Notes under the pieces: model-generated
Told to the model about the DNA's origin: nothing
The model's database searches: none
Seen by the model: the letters and a program-made list of their open reading frames with translations, nothing else
Part shown: in pieces, positions 53,370-64,000 of the stretch
Numbering within the stretch: position 1 is the stretch's first letter
How the letters are laid out: each line of letters opens with the position of its first letter
Program-made: the position numbers and the translations under genes
Assembly: GCF_040939455.1 (NCBI RefSeq)
Contig: NC_134109.1
Location: 32,443,501-32,507,500 of the forward strand
From: Microcebus murinus
Lineage: Eukaryota > Chordata > Mammalia > Primates > Cheirogaleidae
Direction of reading: 5' to 3'
Length of the DNA stretch: 64,000 bases

Positions 53370-55849
53370 TTTTTCCTGTCACTATTGTGTTTTTATGCAC
53401 TGGATGTAGAATGTCTCAAAACAATAATTGGAAACAGAGTCTTTCACCTATGGCCAGAGGCTGGAATCTGGCCCAGGGAGGAGAGAGGCTGTGTTCACCC
53501 AGAGGAAACCTGGTGGCCCATGTTAAAGATGTCACTAAGGTGAATCTTCCCAGCCCCAGCCCCAAACACTGTTGCTCTCAGGTTCCCGCAAACAACTAGG
53601 CCATGGGCACTACGTGGCTGTGCTCCATGGGAAATGTCCACCTGAAAGCCAAACCTCATCCTCAGACCCATAATCTGCCTTGTTTTCAAGGTTTTCCACT
53701 TCAGCTTCGACCCAACCTACAATCCACACCATGCCAGGCCTGAACTCCAGCCCTCTCCAGCTCTTGGGAAGGTGCCGGAGGTGGTGGTAAGCCATGAGAA
53801 GAGACAGTAGAGTTTCTGTCCATCCTGAGGTTGAGGCTGCCGGGTGCTGGTCGTGGGAAGCTGACGAACGCTGCAGCCATAAGTGATGTTTGCGAAGCCC
53901 TGCCGCAGCTCAGACCTGCCCCGGCCTGCTCTCTCGGGAGGAGGAACACAGCCCCCCTTCCTCACAGACCTGTCCTACACAAGGGTGGGTTGCACAGCTC
54001 CAGTGGCCTCTTAGGAACAGAAAGGGCCACAGCAATGCTCACAGGAAGCGTCCAGGCCTCTGCGGCGTGAGCTCTCCCGAAAGCAGCCGAGCGGAACTGC
54101 GGGCCAACACCCACAGGCTGAAAAGGAGACAGGGAACATTGATGAGGGAAAAAATGAGAAGCATGAAGATTTGTACCAAAGGGATGTTGGCCACAGCGAG
54201 CATCTCTTCAGACTTTATCAGCCATTCTCTGTAGTCCCAGTGAAGAAAACCCCGGCCCCAAACTGATTAGGGACTAGCTTTCCAAAAAGGTACAGATCAC
54301 CTCTTCCCTGCCCCAAGCACCGGGCAAAGCAAATGCTATTAATAACTCCAGCCTCTCAGTCCATGCAGGGGGTGCAGGGCTGAAGCCTGCCCCTCCGATG
54401 CGGCCAGCTGTTCCGAAACAGGTTTGGGAAAGTGATCTTTGGCACGTAATGAAAAGGGTGTGTATGTGTGTGGGGGAGAACCCAAGAGTTCTCTATCAGG
54501 GCCAATATTATTTTTAATTGCCAAGAATCGGCCTGTGGCCGTTACTCAAGGCTACAGAGCACGGGCTTGCCAGGCATCGGAAACCAACTTCAAGAGGAGG
54601 TAAAAAAGCACGTTCCAAGGACTGTTCATTACTGAGCTGTCGTTTCATATGGAAAATCAAGTTACGCCTCAAAGTTTATACAATCCTCTCCCCACCACCT
54701 CTCCCTCTTTCGTCTTCCATTTAGAAAGGGAGCAGTGAATTTGAGCAATCTGGGAATTTTGGTTTCTGCCCTCCCCCCTGAAGTATGACCGATGGCCCAT
54801 TTTTCAAGCCAAATCTCACCCCTTGCAGGCAGCTGTCAGGAAACCACAGAAGGTGCTTGAAGGCGCACAAGAAATGGCTGGTTCTAATCTGGAGCAAAAA
54901 AATGAATTAACAAGGCAGCTACTTATGGAAGAATGTTTTCTTTTCTTCAGCCCCAGCCTGCATATTTTCACAACATGTGTACTCTGTTACCTTGTCACTT
55001 CCCTGTTTTCTTTGGGTAAATAACTGGGCTCTGGACTTAGGGGAAAAAAGAAAGGAAGAAAAAACCAGCTTGGAGTGTAACTGGGAAGGCCTGCTGGCTG
55101 GGCTGGAAGGGAAGGAGCACGCACGGAGGACAGAGCAGGCCCGCTGCACGCCCAGCCTGGCCCCGTCTGCATGGAGCTTTTCACTGAACCCCGCAGGTAA
55201 TGGTGTGGGAGTCAGAGAAGCAGGAAGAAACTGCTTGCCTCAGCCCTGGGGCTGGCAGGCCCGGAGGACAGGGGAAATAAAGAACTTTTCTCCTTCGCCA
55301 AGTCAAATGTGAAGCCCTCTCTGAACTCGACAGAGTCAACAAGGCATACTGAGGCCTTTCTGCCAGCCTCTGCCCTCCTACCGGCCAGGGAGGTGGCCGG
55401 GGTGAGAGAGGTCGGTTGCACGGTGCCCAGTCGTGAACTCTGGCAGGACTGGCAGCATCCAGGGACCTCCATGGAGTACAGGACTAGGATCTTCCTCTGC
55501 AGCGATACGTGGTCAGTGTTGGGATGTACAGGCAATGCGCTCCATCCAGAAAATGCCCAGAGGTTTTTGAGTCACAGTCTTCCAGAGGGGTCTTTAGTGC
55601 TTTTTCACTTCTCTGGCCTTGGAATACTTGTCTTGTGATGTCTGTACCATACACCAGATGAGTGCAAAACAACACTGGTTTCACTAGCAGGATGTCTTTT
55701 AGATGTGTACTATCGATGAGGGCACCAGGGGGATGAACTGATAAATCAGTGTCTTGTCTTTGTAAAGCTATAGCAACTGTTACTTGCTTAGGTCCTCATG
55801 GCTGATCATTAGAACAGAGATCGGATAATAATATTGTGCCTCAGTGCTC
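53370..55849. other. No gene seen; long single-copy stretch
   Basis: 53870-54110 has scattered CpGs but no island. 54480-54560 ('caatattatttttaattgcc') is an AT-rich patch in otherwise GC-balanced DNA and could be a conserved noncoding element. A CTCF-like motif is at 55720-55736. Small frames on both strands lack domains. Confidence 0.55.
55720..55736 (+). promoter_or_regulatory. Candidate CTCF motif
   Basis: 'gggcaccagggggatga' matches the CTCF core CCACCAGGGGGCGC at most strong positions, on the plus strand. Occupancy is not testable from sequence. Confidence 0.3.
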
Positions 55850-55990
55850 CTAATGTTGCACAGCCCGTAAAAGGAGTTAGTTCACTATGCGCCACAACAT
55901 GTCTATGGGTGCTGGCTCCACCCTGCAGGGGGAAACCGAGGCAGAAAGTACTCAGAGGCTGAGACTAGCACGGAGAACTCACAGCTGACT
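55850..55990 (-). mobile_element. MIR-like fragment, antisense (weak)
   Basis: 'ggggaaaccgaggcagaaag' followed by 'ctcagaggctgagactag' resembles an antisense MIR core. The rest is lost. Confidence 0.35.
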
Positions 55991-56459
55991 TGGCAAAGGC
56001 AGGATTAATTGGGTGCTGTCTGGGCCTCTGCATATGTCCCTTTCCTTTCCCCATCTGCTTAGGAGTCTTTGATTCCCACCTTAAACTCCCTATCTCACCT
56101 TGTAGATCACACAGTCTTCGTCAGGCGGAGGTTTGGAATTCAAAACCGGAGTTCTCAGTTGCAGAGGTCTGGCCCCCATCTGTTGAGCAGTTCTTTCGGC
56201 ATCGCCGGAAGGCTGCAAATGTCCTTCGAGGTGGGTGCACTTGGAGAGGAAGGTTGATGCTGTTGTAAGGGTTGTTCATTACAAACTGGCCCTTGTGGGG
56301 TGACTCTCGGGGAGACAAGGAAAAACCAAAAGCTGTCTGGGAGCAGGGAGAGGAGGACATTTATGGACTATCCATATTATTCATGTGGTCTAATTCTGCA
56401 CAGACAGCTTCAGAGATGCGCTGTGAGACAGATGGGAGCAGCTCTGAGAACGCTGAGCC
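55991..56459. other. No gene seen
   Basis: Single-copy spacer with short frames only. Confidence 0.55.
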
Positions 56460-56670
56460 CTTGCTGCCACCAGAGCTTTGCACATATTACCTCATTCAGT
56501 CCTCTCAATAACCCTCTGACGTGGGTACTATTGTCCTCCTTTGCCAGACAGGAAACTGAGACCCAGAGTACGTAGGTTGCTCAAGCTCACCCAGAGACTG
56601 GACAAGTTGGGACTCAGAGGATCCAACAGAGGATTCCAAAGCCAGGATTGTTATTCACCAAGCTGAGCCG
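56460..56670 (-). mobile_element. MIR SINE, antisense
   Basis: 'gcacatattacctcattcag', 'caataaccctctgacgtggg', 'caggaaactgagacccagag' and 'ctcacccagagactggacaa' give an almost complete antisense MIR. Confidence 0.92.
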
Positions 56671-56984
56671 GACACTGGGGGAGCTCCCTCCCCAGAATTA
56701 TGGCATTTCAGCTTGGTGGCCTGCTGTCTCTGGCTGGGTGGCCAGACCCCAGAGAAGGCTCCACTAGCACCTCTACTGGCAACAGATTTAAACCTGTCCC
56801 CAGCAGTGTACCCGCACTGGTCCCTGAGCAGTCACACCTGGAACTCCCCTTCCTCTAACCTCCTCCCCAGGCCCAAGCCCTGGCCTGCCTGGTTTATATT
56901 TGTACCTCAGACTCTACCCTCACACTTCTGGTCTTTTCTTCCTCCAGAGGCCCCATGTAAGCATGCCTGGCTAAGATCTCCAAG
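56671..56984. other. No gene seen
   Basis: Pyrimidine-rich spacer. The 130-codon frame 56713-57105 runs into the next repeat and has no domain. Confidence 0.55.
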
Positions 56985-57145
56985 GGTGCCCTCTAGACCA
57001 CAAGCATCAGAATCCCCTGGGGTGTTTTTGGCATGCAGATGCTCAGGGTCTGCAGGAGACCTTAATAAGACTTTCAGCAGTGGGACTGGAAATCTGCATT
57101 TTTAATAAGCTTCTTAAGAAATTCTGATGTTCCCTAAAGCTTGAG
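56985..57145 (+). mobile_element. MER5A-type hAT DNA transposon
   Basis: 'accacaagcatcagaatccc', 'tggcatgcagatgctcaggg' and 'ggaaatctgcatttttaata' fit a MER5-type element, with the second inverted repeat shortened and decayed. Confidence 0.7.
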
Positions 57146-58439
57146 GCCTGCAATTTGGGCTTTTTTTTTATGAATTAGGGTATGTGTTGAGCACAAGCAA
57201 GACTTGGCCAAACAGGAGCCAGCTGGTGTCAAGCTGAGTCCAGCCTCCGGTCCCTTAGAGGCTGTGGATGTGGGCACTGTGCAAAGAGCTCGCTGTGTAC
57301 TTGAGTCCCAGCACAAGTGTTCTTGCATGGGCAGGCTGCAATGAAAGGAAGTAAGGAGTGGCAGAGGAAGATGTAGGGGGCTGGACAATGTTTCTGCCAG
57401 TCCATTTGGCACTTCTGGATTCTCCATCAAAAGTTCCAAGCAGAAGCTTCCAGAACTCCACTTCAGGCATTCCTGAATCAGGCCTATTTCCTGCTGGGAA
57501 GCAGCATCCCCTTTTGTTCCCTGCTGAATAACCCTGGGAGCAGGATGAAGAGAGAATCAGGCCCTAGGGCTTCCAGAAGTGAAGTCAAGCAGCCTTGTAA
57601 TGTGGAGAGAGCAGAGTGGAGCCCAGAAAGGTAGGCAACTCAGGGCAGAAGAGTGTGCCTGCAGGGTGAACACAAGTTCAGTGTTTCTGAACTCACTTTC
57701 AAGGAGATTGAGGGAAGAGGCAGCCCCTGAGAGACCCCTGAGTCAGGAACAAAGACATCACAGGCAGGCCACTGTGTGCAGAATATGAGATGAAGCTTTT
57801 AGTCAGTTAGTTTGCAGCTTGAGAAAATGGAAAAAAAAATCTTTTATGAAATTGAAAAAGTGTTTTTTTTTTTTCCATTTCACCAACAACTCCAAAACAA
57901 CTGAACACAAAGTACTTTAACCTTGGCATGTGGCAAAACCTCCATGAAAAATCATTTCTCAGCTCATTTGAATGGAAAATAGTTCTATTTTCGTGATTAC
58001 CTATGACATCTGGGTATGCTCCGCAGAAGTAAGTCAGTGAGAAATCTGATTATTCATTGGAAAAGTGGGGCAAGGAGGAGATAGAGAAGGGAAGTGGCTT
58101 GAGTGGAAGAAACCCTTGCTGGGTGTGTGGAGGCGTGACTGCTGCTTCTAGGACTGTTTGTGCCCGTGTGGACTTGGATGAGCCACTTCGTGACTCTGGG
58201 TCTGGGTTTTCTTATCCAAAACAAGGTAGGTTACGCTGCTGCTCCGCGGCACCAGGCTCACCGCGGCAGACACGCGTGGCTCTGTCCATCCACACTCTGA
58301 GATTTCCTCAGAGCCCAGCCCGCCAGTGCCAGTGTCCGTGGCAAAGACAGACCTGCCCCACCATCTCTTCAGTGGAAAAACCACAGAAAAAGGAGTACAG
58401 GAGTTCTGAAGTCTTCTTCCATTAATTAATAAATTTATA
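57146..58439. other. No gene seen
   Basis: Single-copy. It contains A-rich and T-rich runs near 57829-57877 that can pair with each other (inverted). A weak MIR-like patch lies near 58165-58225. Confidence 0.5.
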
Positions 58440-58955
58440 CAGCATCATCTATATATTTGTATAGTGCTATACATATGACATATATAATGCCATATAGTTT
58501 TATATAATATATATGATACTACATACAAATTATAGGTATTTGTATAATATTATAAATATCTATTACAAGTATATATAGGTAATTACCTATTATTTTATGG
58601 ATATTTATATATACACACATATATGTATAGGTTTCTTTGTGTGTGTATATATAGTATACATATATTACATATATAGTATATATATGTGGGTGTATATATA
58701 TAGTGTCTCATATATATGTGACACTATATGAGACACTATATAAATACAAATCACAGGTATTTGTGTAATAGATATTACAAATATCTATTAATATTATAGG
58801 TATATATAGGTAAATACCTATTATAGTATAGGTATTTGTGTATATATACACATATATGTATAGGTATTTGTGTATGTATACATATATGACAATACATAAA
58901 TACAAATCACAGATATATATTATACACACACACACACACACACACACAAAATAAC
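58440..58955. repeat. AT-rich minisatellite with imperfect long units
   Basis: Within TA-rich DNA a longer unit recurs: 'taggtatttgt' + 'taat' + 'atatctatta' + 'tatataggtaa' + 'tacctatta' + 'tatatgtatagg'. Copies begin near 58513, 58733 and (partial) 58888. A hyphenated inverted repeat 'tatagtgtctcata' and its complement lies at 58699-58712 and 58728-58741. The tract ends in a pure (CA)n at 58924-58948. Confidence 0.85.
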
Positions 58956-59003
58956 TGGTTTACTAACCTAGGGCTTCCCCTAGTCAAATAAGCATTTGAC
59001 TCC
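58956..59003. other. Spacer
   Basis: Short single-copy spacer before the LTR. Confidence 0.5.
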
Positions 59004-59513
59004 TGCAGTGGGTTGAACTGTGTGTCTCCCCCCAGAGATATACTGAAGTCCTAACCCTAGTACCTGCGAATATGACCTCATATTGAAATAGGGTCTTTGC
59101 AGATGTAATGAAGATGTAAGTTAAGATGAGGTCATAAGGTCATACTGGAGTAGATGGGCCCCTAATCCAATATGACTGGTGTCCTGAGGAGAAGAGGGGA
59201 CACACAGAGACAACACCACATGAAGACACAGACACACAGGGAAGAGGCCATGTGGCAATGGAGGCAGAGATCGGTGTGATGCAGTTAGAAGCCAAGGAAT
59301 GCCAGCAATCACCAGAAGCTAGGAAGAGGCAAGGAAGTGCCCTTTCTGAGAACCTTTGGGAGGAATGTGGCCCTGTTGCAACCTTGATTTCAGATTTCAG
59401 ATTTCAACCTAGCCTCTAGAACTATGATGCATTAAATTTCTATTGTTTTAAGCCACCCAATTAAGTGCCAATTTGTGGTACTTTGCTAGGGCAGCCCTGG
59501 GAAATGAATACAG
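59004..59513 (+). mobile_element. MLT1-type MaLR LTR, nearly complete
   Basis: This starts 'tgcagtgggttgaactgtgt' and ends 'gggaaatgaatacag'. The full order is present: 'gtcctaaccctagtacctgc', 'aatagggtctttgcagatgt', 'cctaatccaatatgactggt', 'caatcaccagaagctagg', then 'attgttttaagccacccaat' and 'tttgtggtactttgctaggg'. A small GATTTCA triple lies near 59389-59407. This solo LTR is the best-preserved of three same-strand copies. Confidence 0.9.
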
Positions 59514-60284
59514 CTCTCCTTGCAGAGTGGAATGGAGCAAAGCCTTTATGTCAGAGTTGGGTTTGCATCTGCTCAGCCCCCCCCCCTCGTTCTCAGCCCC
59601 TCTCCCTGGCTCTCTCTCTCAGGGGCAAGTATGCGGTAGAGGTACTCAACTGTTTCCAACTGAAACCAACACTTGAAAGGTTATGAAGGCCCCTAAACAC
59701 CTTGCTGCCCCATGATGAGGGCTAATGGCTAAAGCCACACTGCCACTACCCTAAGCCCAAGCTTATCCCCTGGAAATGGAGAGCTAAGAGAGCATGAGAT
59801 GTCACAGCCTTCTTTGAGCTCTCAGAGGATGGCATAAATCTATGCTCAGGATGCCTCTAGATCAGAAGTCCTGCTGTTAGAGAGTTTTCTTTTTTTTTAC
59901 TTTAATGGTACACAGGAATTCTTCCCCATCCCCCTTAAAACACTCATACATCTTTTTAAAATTTGCACCTTTTTTTCAGGCTGGTTTCCTATGGTGAAGG
60001 AGAGGCTAGGAAATGCACAATAAATCATCTGTCTGTCCTCACTCAATTGAAAGGCAGGAAATGCAGAGAACAGTCATGTTACCTTTTCCACTTTACATAT
60101 AACAAGAGCTATCAGGACCTGTTCCTTTGAAGGGCAGGCGACTTTGACAGCAATATTAATTTTTCAAGGCCACTGGAGTTTGTTTCTAGTGACCAGACCC
60201 AAAGGGGGCAGGCATGTGGGATGCTGGCTGTCTCCTCTACCAACCCGTTCTATGGGCAGCCTCTCTGGGCTTGCCCTGGGAAGT
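59514..60284. other. No gene seen
   Basis: Single-copy. C homopolymer at about 59576-59587, T run at about 59889-59899. Two overlapping short frames near 59465 lack domains and overlap the end of the LTR. Confidence 0.55.
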
Positions 60285-60394
60285 CTATTCAGTCAACAAT
60301 GATTTAGGGGCCCATGTGCACAACATTGTAGGAGTCTGTGAAGAATTAAAGGAATCTTAATCCTGAGTGCTCATTTTTAAGGAATTTTCATCTA
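60285..60394 (-). mobile_element. L2 LINE fragment, antisense (left of DNA transposon)
   Basis: 'attcagtcaacaatgattta' and following words fit the complement of the L2 3' end. It probably continues at 60720 after a DNA transposon insertion. Confidence 0.55.
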
Positions 60395-60396
60395 TA

Positions 60397-60717
60397 GACA
60401 GTCCCAGACTTATGATGGTTCTACTTAAGGATTTTGCCTTTATGGCGGTATGAAAACATAGCAATTTTGACATCATGTACAGTATTCAATAAATTACATG
60501 AGATATTCACCACTTAGTTATAAAATAGGCTTTGTGTCAGATGATTTTGCCCAACTGTAGGCTAATGCAAGTGTTCTGAGCACATGTAAGGTAGGCTAGA
60601 CTAAGCTATGATAGTTTGGTAGGTTAGGGGTATTAAATGCACTTTCCACTTAATGATATTTTCAATTTACAATGGGTTTATCAGGACATAACCCTGTCAT
60701 AAGACAATAAACATCTG
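60397..60717 (-). mobile_element. Short nonautonomous DNA transposon, Tigger-like, opposite orientation
   Basis: The complement of this segment matches the element at 36479-36835: 'catgtaaggtaggctagact', 'agatgattttgcccaactgt' and 'caatgggtttatcaggacat' are the reverse-strand landmarks. The ends are imperfect inverted repeats (right end 'aataaacatctg'). Flanking TA dinucleotides at 60395-60396 and 60718-60719 mark a Tc1/mariner-type duplication. It appears to be inserted in an L2. Confidence 0.8.
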
Positions 60718-60719
60718 TA

Positions 60720-61090
60720 GTTGATGGAACACTTAACTCATGTACATCAAAATAAAGACCCCATGTGTGGGAGTTTATGAAAAAGTTCAACAAGAGGTGT
60801 GGGAGGAACAGAAGATGCTTCCTGGTGGCCAGAAAAGGTTTCCTAGAAGAGGTGAAGAAGGTTCTGGGCAGAGGCTTGAAGTCTAGCCAGGGTTTGGAAA
60901 CACAGGAAGGAAAAATGGCAATGATCAGATGGATCCTGGCTCCCATGATGGAATGGGAGGTGGGAAGGCCGGCAAGCATATGGCTCATTCAGAGGACAGT
61001 GAGAACCCCAGGGTGTGGGACAAGGTTGGGCAGGGTGGCAGGAAGCAAGGCCAGAAAGGGAAGTAGGAACCCTTCTGAGATGCCTTGCAG
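60720..61090 (-). mobile_element. L2 LINE, antisense (right of DNA transposon)
   Basis: 'gtttcctagaagaggtgaag' and 'agaggcttgaagtctagcca' are recognisable in the order of the complement of the L2 3' region. The overlapping frames here follow L2 composition. Confidence 0.65.
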
Positions 61091-61439
61091 ATGACAGGTA
61101 GGGATGTATTAAAACTGCTTGCAATCTGTATAAATGGGGCTGGCTCTCCTTAGAAGATGGCCTCCACTTGCTCTTGCAAGAAACACGTGCAACTGCAGGG
61201 TTTCCTGCAGTGCATTTCACAGCAAACCTTTTCCCAAACCTCCTGGGGCATTTGCTCCTCAGGTTTCACATGCTAAAATTACCCCTGGATCTCTTCCTTT
61301 CACTCCTTCTTTTTCTGGCCACCTCCCCTTCTCTGGACACTCCACCCCTATTCCTGGGGCCTCCTTGCTGCTGTGTGCTCTCCCTTCACGCCCTTGTCTC
61401 TGACCCTCCCTCCTCACCCACGATGGCTCCCACCTGACA
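61091..61439. other. No gene seen
   Basis: Pyrimidine-rich on the plus strand. Frames of about 90 codons on the plus strand are rich in Leu, Pro and Phe with no domain. Confidence 0.55.
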
Positions 61440-61855
61440 TTCAGGACAGGTGAGCCTCTCTCCCCCACAGTCTTGCTGCACCTGCTGTTGTCCCAGGAGA
61501 AGCCCTCTGGGTGTCTATACTCCTCCACCTGACTCTGGCATTCAGTGGCAATCTGGGAGGGACCTGCAAGGAGGGTGTGCTGAGGGGGCTGTGACAAAGA
61601 GAGCAGCTAGGAGCACTGCTGGTACCAGCAAGGGGCTTGAGCAAGGCCCTGGGAAGGAAGAGACCCCAAGTAGGACAGGAAGGTCTGACGGACATTGGGG
61701 TTGCCCAAAGGTGGCTCTGGGTCTGGACGGACCTTCACGTTTGAAGTCCGTCCCCCTTCCCTTCTCTAATCCTAGGAGCCACGAGTCTGAGTCTTTTCAT
61801 TCAGCACAGGGCTGGACACACAGCGGACATTCGGTGCCTGTCTAATGAAGAAACC
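61440..61855 (+). mobile_element. L2 LINE 3' end, sense (weak upstream)
   Basis: The right end, 'cacagggctggacacacagc' followed by 'ggacattcggtgcctgtcta', fits a plus-strand L2/MIR terminus. The upstream portion is not certain. Confidence 0.45.
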
Positions 61856-62279
61856 GATGCTGTGTGTAAGGGAGAAACTCAGCAGGGGCCGGGCTGAAGG
61901 GAAGGGACCCTCCACAGCCCCATGGCAGGCCAGTGGGCAGACATGCCAGGATTCACCTGGCCTGCTGGCCCTGAAGGCAGGAACTGCAGCAGGTGGGAGA
62001 GGGGAGGCTTCACTCCACCTGGGTCCCTCATGCCTTTCCAGGCTCCACCCACCCTGATTCACAGCTGGGTGGAATCACAGCTGTGGAAACACCTTCTGAG
62101 ACCACGGGCCCCAACCCCCAATAGACAGGCCATGGCTCATTCAGAGTGTGACTCGCCCTTTTCTCTTGAAAGCCAGTGTGGGTTTTTCCTCTGCAATATC
62201 TGCTTCATGCGCTGGACATTAAGGCTTAATGTGCTGTCTCTTCCTCAAATATTTTAACTTTAAAGATGATTGCTGAGCT
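61856..62279. other. No gene seen
   Basis: Single-copy spacer. 'cagctgggtggaatcacagctg' contains a short local inverted repeat. Confidence 0.55.
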
Positions 62280-62412
62280 CATAACATTTAACAAAGGAGA
62301 TGGGAAGAGAGAAGGTAACCAACACATGTTGATTCCCTATTATGAACTAGTCATGTGCTAGTACTCTTAAAAATAATATTTTATTTATTCTAATACCTCT
62401 GCTGCTATTCAT
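62280..62412 (-). mobile_element. MIR fragment, antisense (weak)
   Basis: 'attatgaactagtcatgtgc' followed by 'ttatttattctaatacctct' has the order of the left part of an antisense MIR. Confidence 0.5.
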
Positions 62413-62835
62413 TCAACAATTACTGTCTTGAGAATCTACTCGATTCCAGACATACTCTAGGCATGGGGAAACAGCAGAGAGCAAAGTGTGTCCTGTCACA
62501 CTTACATTATAGTGGAGAAAACAAATAAGAAATAAGAAAATAAATAACATGCTAGTGTATCAGAAGGTGATAAATGCTACAGAGGAAAATAAAGCAGGAA
62601 TGGAAGAAAGAGGTGGGAGGTGGTGGGAGGAGGAGTGCAATTAAAATAAGGTGCCAGGGAAGGCACCGCTGGGAAGTAATACTTAAAGACTTGAGGTTAG
62701 AGAATGAGCCATGTCCACATCAGGGAGAGAAGATTCCAGGTGTAGAAACCACCTACAAAGGGAAAGGTCTTGCAGCAGGATAGAGCAAGGTCTGTTCGAG
62801 GCACAGCGAGGAGACCAGTCTGGTAAGTAGAACCC
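62413..62835 (-). mobile_element. L2 LINE, antisense, long
   Basis: 'attcattcaacaattactgt', 'cagacatactctaggcatgg', 'cacttacattatagtggaga' and, further on, 'aaagggaaaggtcttgcagc' are the complement of the L2 3' region in order over ~420 bases. Confidence 0.88.
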
Positions 62836-63024
62836 TGAGACCACGCTTTAAACATGGAGAGAACTGGCTTTTCCTGTTGGCTCACTTGGTTCATTCCTCT
62901 CGCTCAGGGGGTCAAGGTCACAGGTGTAGGAGATATTTGTTTTCCAACAAAAGTCATCTCACAAGGACAGAAGAGGTAGTCTCAAGAGAATGGATTAATT
63001 ATCACGAACCTGTCCTAGGAGCTG
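62836..63024. other. No gene seen
   Basis: Short single-copy spacer. Confidence 0.5.
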
Positions 63025-63205
63025 ATCTGGAGCCTGATTTCACTACCAACTACCTGTCGGCACTTACGCGAATCACCCTTTCTGAGCCTCAGTTTTCCCC
63101 TCTGCAAAATGGGGGTTCCAACCCCACAAAATTGGGCTAATGCATTGTGTAAAGCACTTTGCAAACTGTGAGCTGCTGTAGAAAGGGTTATTATTAATAT
63201 TATAC
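63025..63205 (+). mobile_element. MIR SINE, sense
   Basis: 'gagcctcagttttcccctct', 'gcaaaatgggggttccaacc' and 'gtaaagcactttgcaaactg' are a clear MIR. Confidence 0.9.
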
Positions 63206-63850
63206 CATAAAAGGAACTCTGGGTCCATGTCCAGCGCATGTTGAGTCTGTAAAGCCATTTTAGTAGACAAAGATAATTTCTTAGTTCTGTTTGCTAGGTT
63301 GCAGGGACTATTTTTACTTATGCGTTAAAGTAATCTTATTATTTTGGTCAGCCCCTCTGACCTCTGGCTGGATCTGTCAGGCCATTTCCCAAACCTGAAA
63401 TAATCCTACTATCCCACCCTCACCCCCCCACCCCCTGGAAAGCAGCATGTCTGTGCCCATGGCCTCTATCACTAAATCATACAGTGTGACTCGACTGGGC
63501 TCTCAGTGCTGCCAAGCAATTTTTATGTTTCAGTTAAGCCCTTGTTTCCTTCATGCGGTGGGAGCTCCAAACCATCTCCACCCTCTCCAAGTCCCCAACC
63601 CACGATCCCCTCCCCTTGTTCTCAGCAGATGGCCCGCCTTCAGCTGCACTCATGGGAGCCAACTCAACACCACGAGCTTCTTCCTGCCTGGAAATGCCTT
63701 ACCCAGACCTCAGTCTACCCTTGACTCAGTCCATCTCTTCTAGAGCCAGAACCAACTTCACCTCCTCAGCAGAGGGGATGATTTCTTCTTGCACTAGCTG
63801 CCATATCACACTTTCTATAGAAATCATCAGAATGACCCCAAAATGTTTAT
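63206..63850. other. No gene seen
   Basis: Single-copy with a C-rich run (about 63419-63437). Three overlapping plus-strand frames at 63447-63852 lack domains. Confidence 0.55.
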
Positions 63851-63854
63851 GAAT

Positions 63855-64000
63855 AAAGAAGCAATTTACGATTGCTGTACTGTTTATAACAGCATAAACA
63901 GGGAAGCTACTATATGTCCAACCAAAGGGAATTGGTTAAACTGATCATGCTACAGCCATGAGATGGCAAGGAAGGCTTTATAAACAGTACAATCCCAGAA
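63855..64000 (-). mobile_element. Old LINE-like repeat fragment, cut by window edge
   Basis: 'actgtttataacagcataaa', 'ccaaccaaagggaattggtt' and 'tgatcatgctacagccatga' look like the complement of the 3' section of the unnamed repeat at 22820-23198, continuing past the window. Confidence 0.45.

Noticed and set aside
1..64000. CRISPR arrays, operons, bacterial or phage genes
   Set aside because: None present; the interspersed repeats make the DNA clearly mammalian nuclear sequence.

Overview
The window is mammalian nuclear DNA from a strepsirrhine primate, most likely a Malagasy lemur. Two Alu elements (3975-4299 and 44705-45036) carry a longer, AT-rich linker between the two arms and a right-arm variant that I associate with lemur Alu families. 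Both keep perfect 16-bp target-site duplications. Only two Alus in 64 kb fits a lemur far better than a human or other anthropoid, where many more would be expected. The rest of the interspersed content is ancient and shared by placental mammals: L2, MIR, MER5-type hAT, MLT1-type LTRs, L1M, a mariner of the Hsmar2 type and Tigger-like elements.

I find no protein-coding gene, tRNA, rRNA or other RNA gene. The many short open reading frames look like chance or repeat-derived frames. The longest (about 240 codons, minus strand, 8591-9313) lies in a pyrimidine-rich strand of an old L2. The window is therefore intergenic, or inside a very large intron.

Layout. 1-3828 is an AT-rich LINE cluster: the broken end of a younger L1, an old L1M with recognisable ORF1 and ORF2 remnants, and an antisense L1 3' UTR lodged in its deletion. 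An Alu follows at 3975. 6370-7690 holds a probable LTR-element remnant marked by a roughly 75-bp direct repeat. 7850-9330 is L2. 11.5-16.3 kb has MIR, MER5, MLT1, L2, an LTR-like copy and a TG-rich tract. 23201-24525 is an end-to-end mariner DNA transposon with its TA duplication. 26.5-27.7 kb is a MIR cluster. 36.5 kb and 60.4 kb hold two copies of one short DNA transposon in opposite orientation. 38.3 kb has a palindromic element. 39.8-40.2 kb is an ERV-L type LTR joined to a leucine-tRNA primer-binding site. 44.7-45.9 kb shows an Alu, an L2 and a MIR nested in that L2. 50.4-51.4 kb shows an L1 3' UTR inserted into an L2 with a 12-bp duplication. 58.4-59.5 kb is an AT-rich minisatellite followed by a nearly complete MLT1-type LTR.

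Between these lie several single-copy stretches (9.3-11.5, 13.4-14.7, 17.2-18.9, 24.5-26.5, 27.7-30.6, 32.7-34.3, 40.7-43.4, 47.5-50.0 and 53.4-56.4 kb). I see no gene in them. A few contain compact motif groups that could be regulatory: a perfect CArG box next to a TATA motif at 26.2 kb, CTCF-like motifs at 38.66 and 55.72 kb, and AT-rich homeodomain-like motifs at 14.45-14.6 kb. I see no convincing new biological system. The most informative items are transposon stratigraphy and the candidate regulatory sites.
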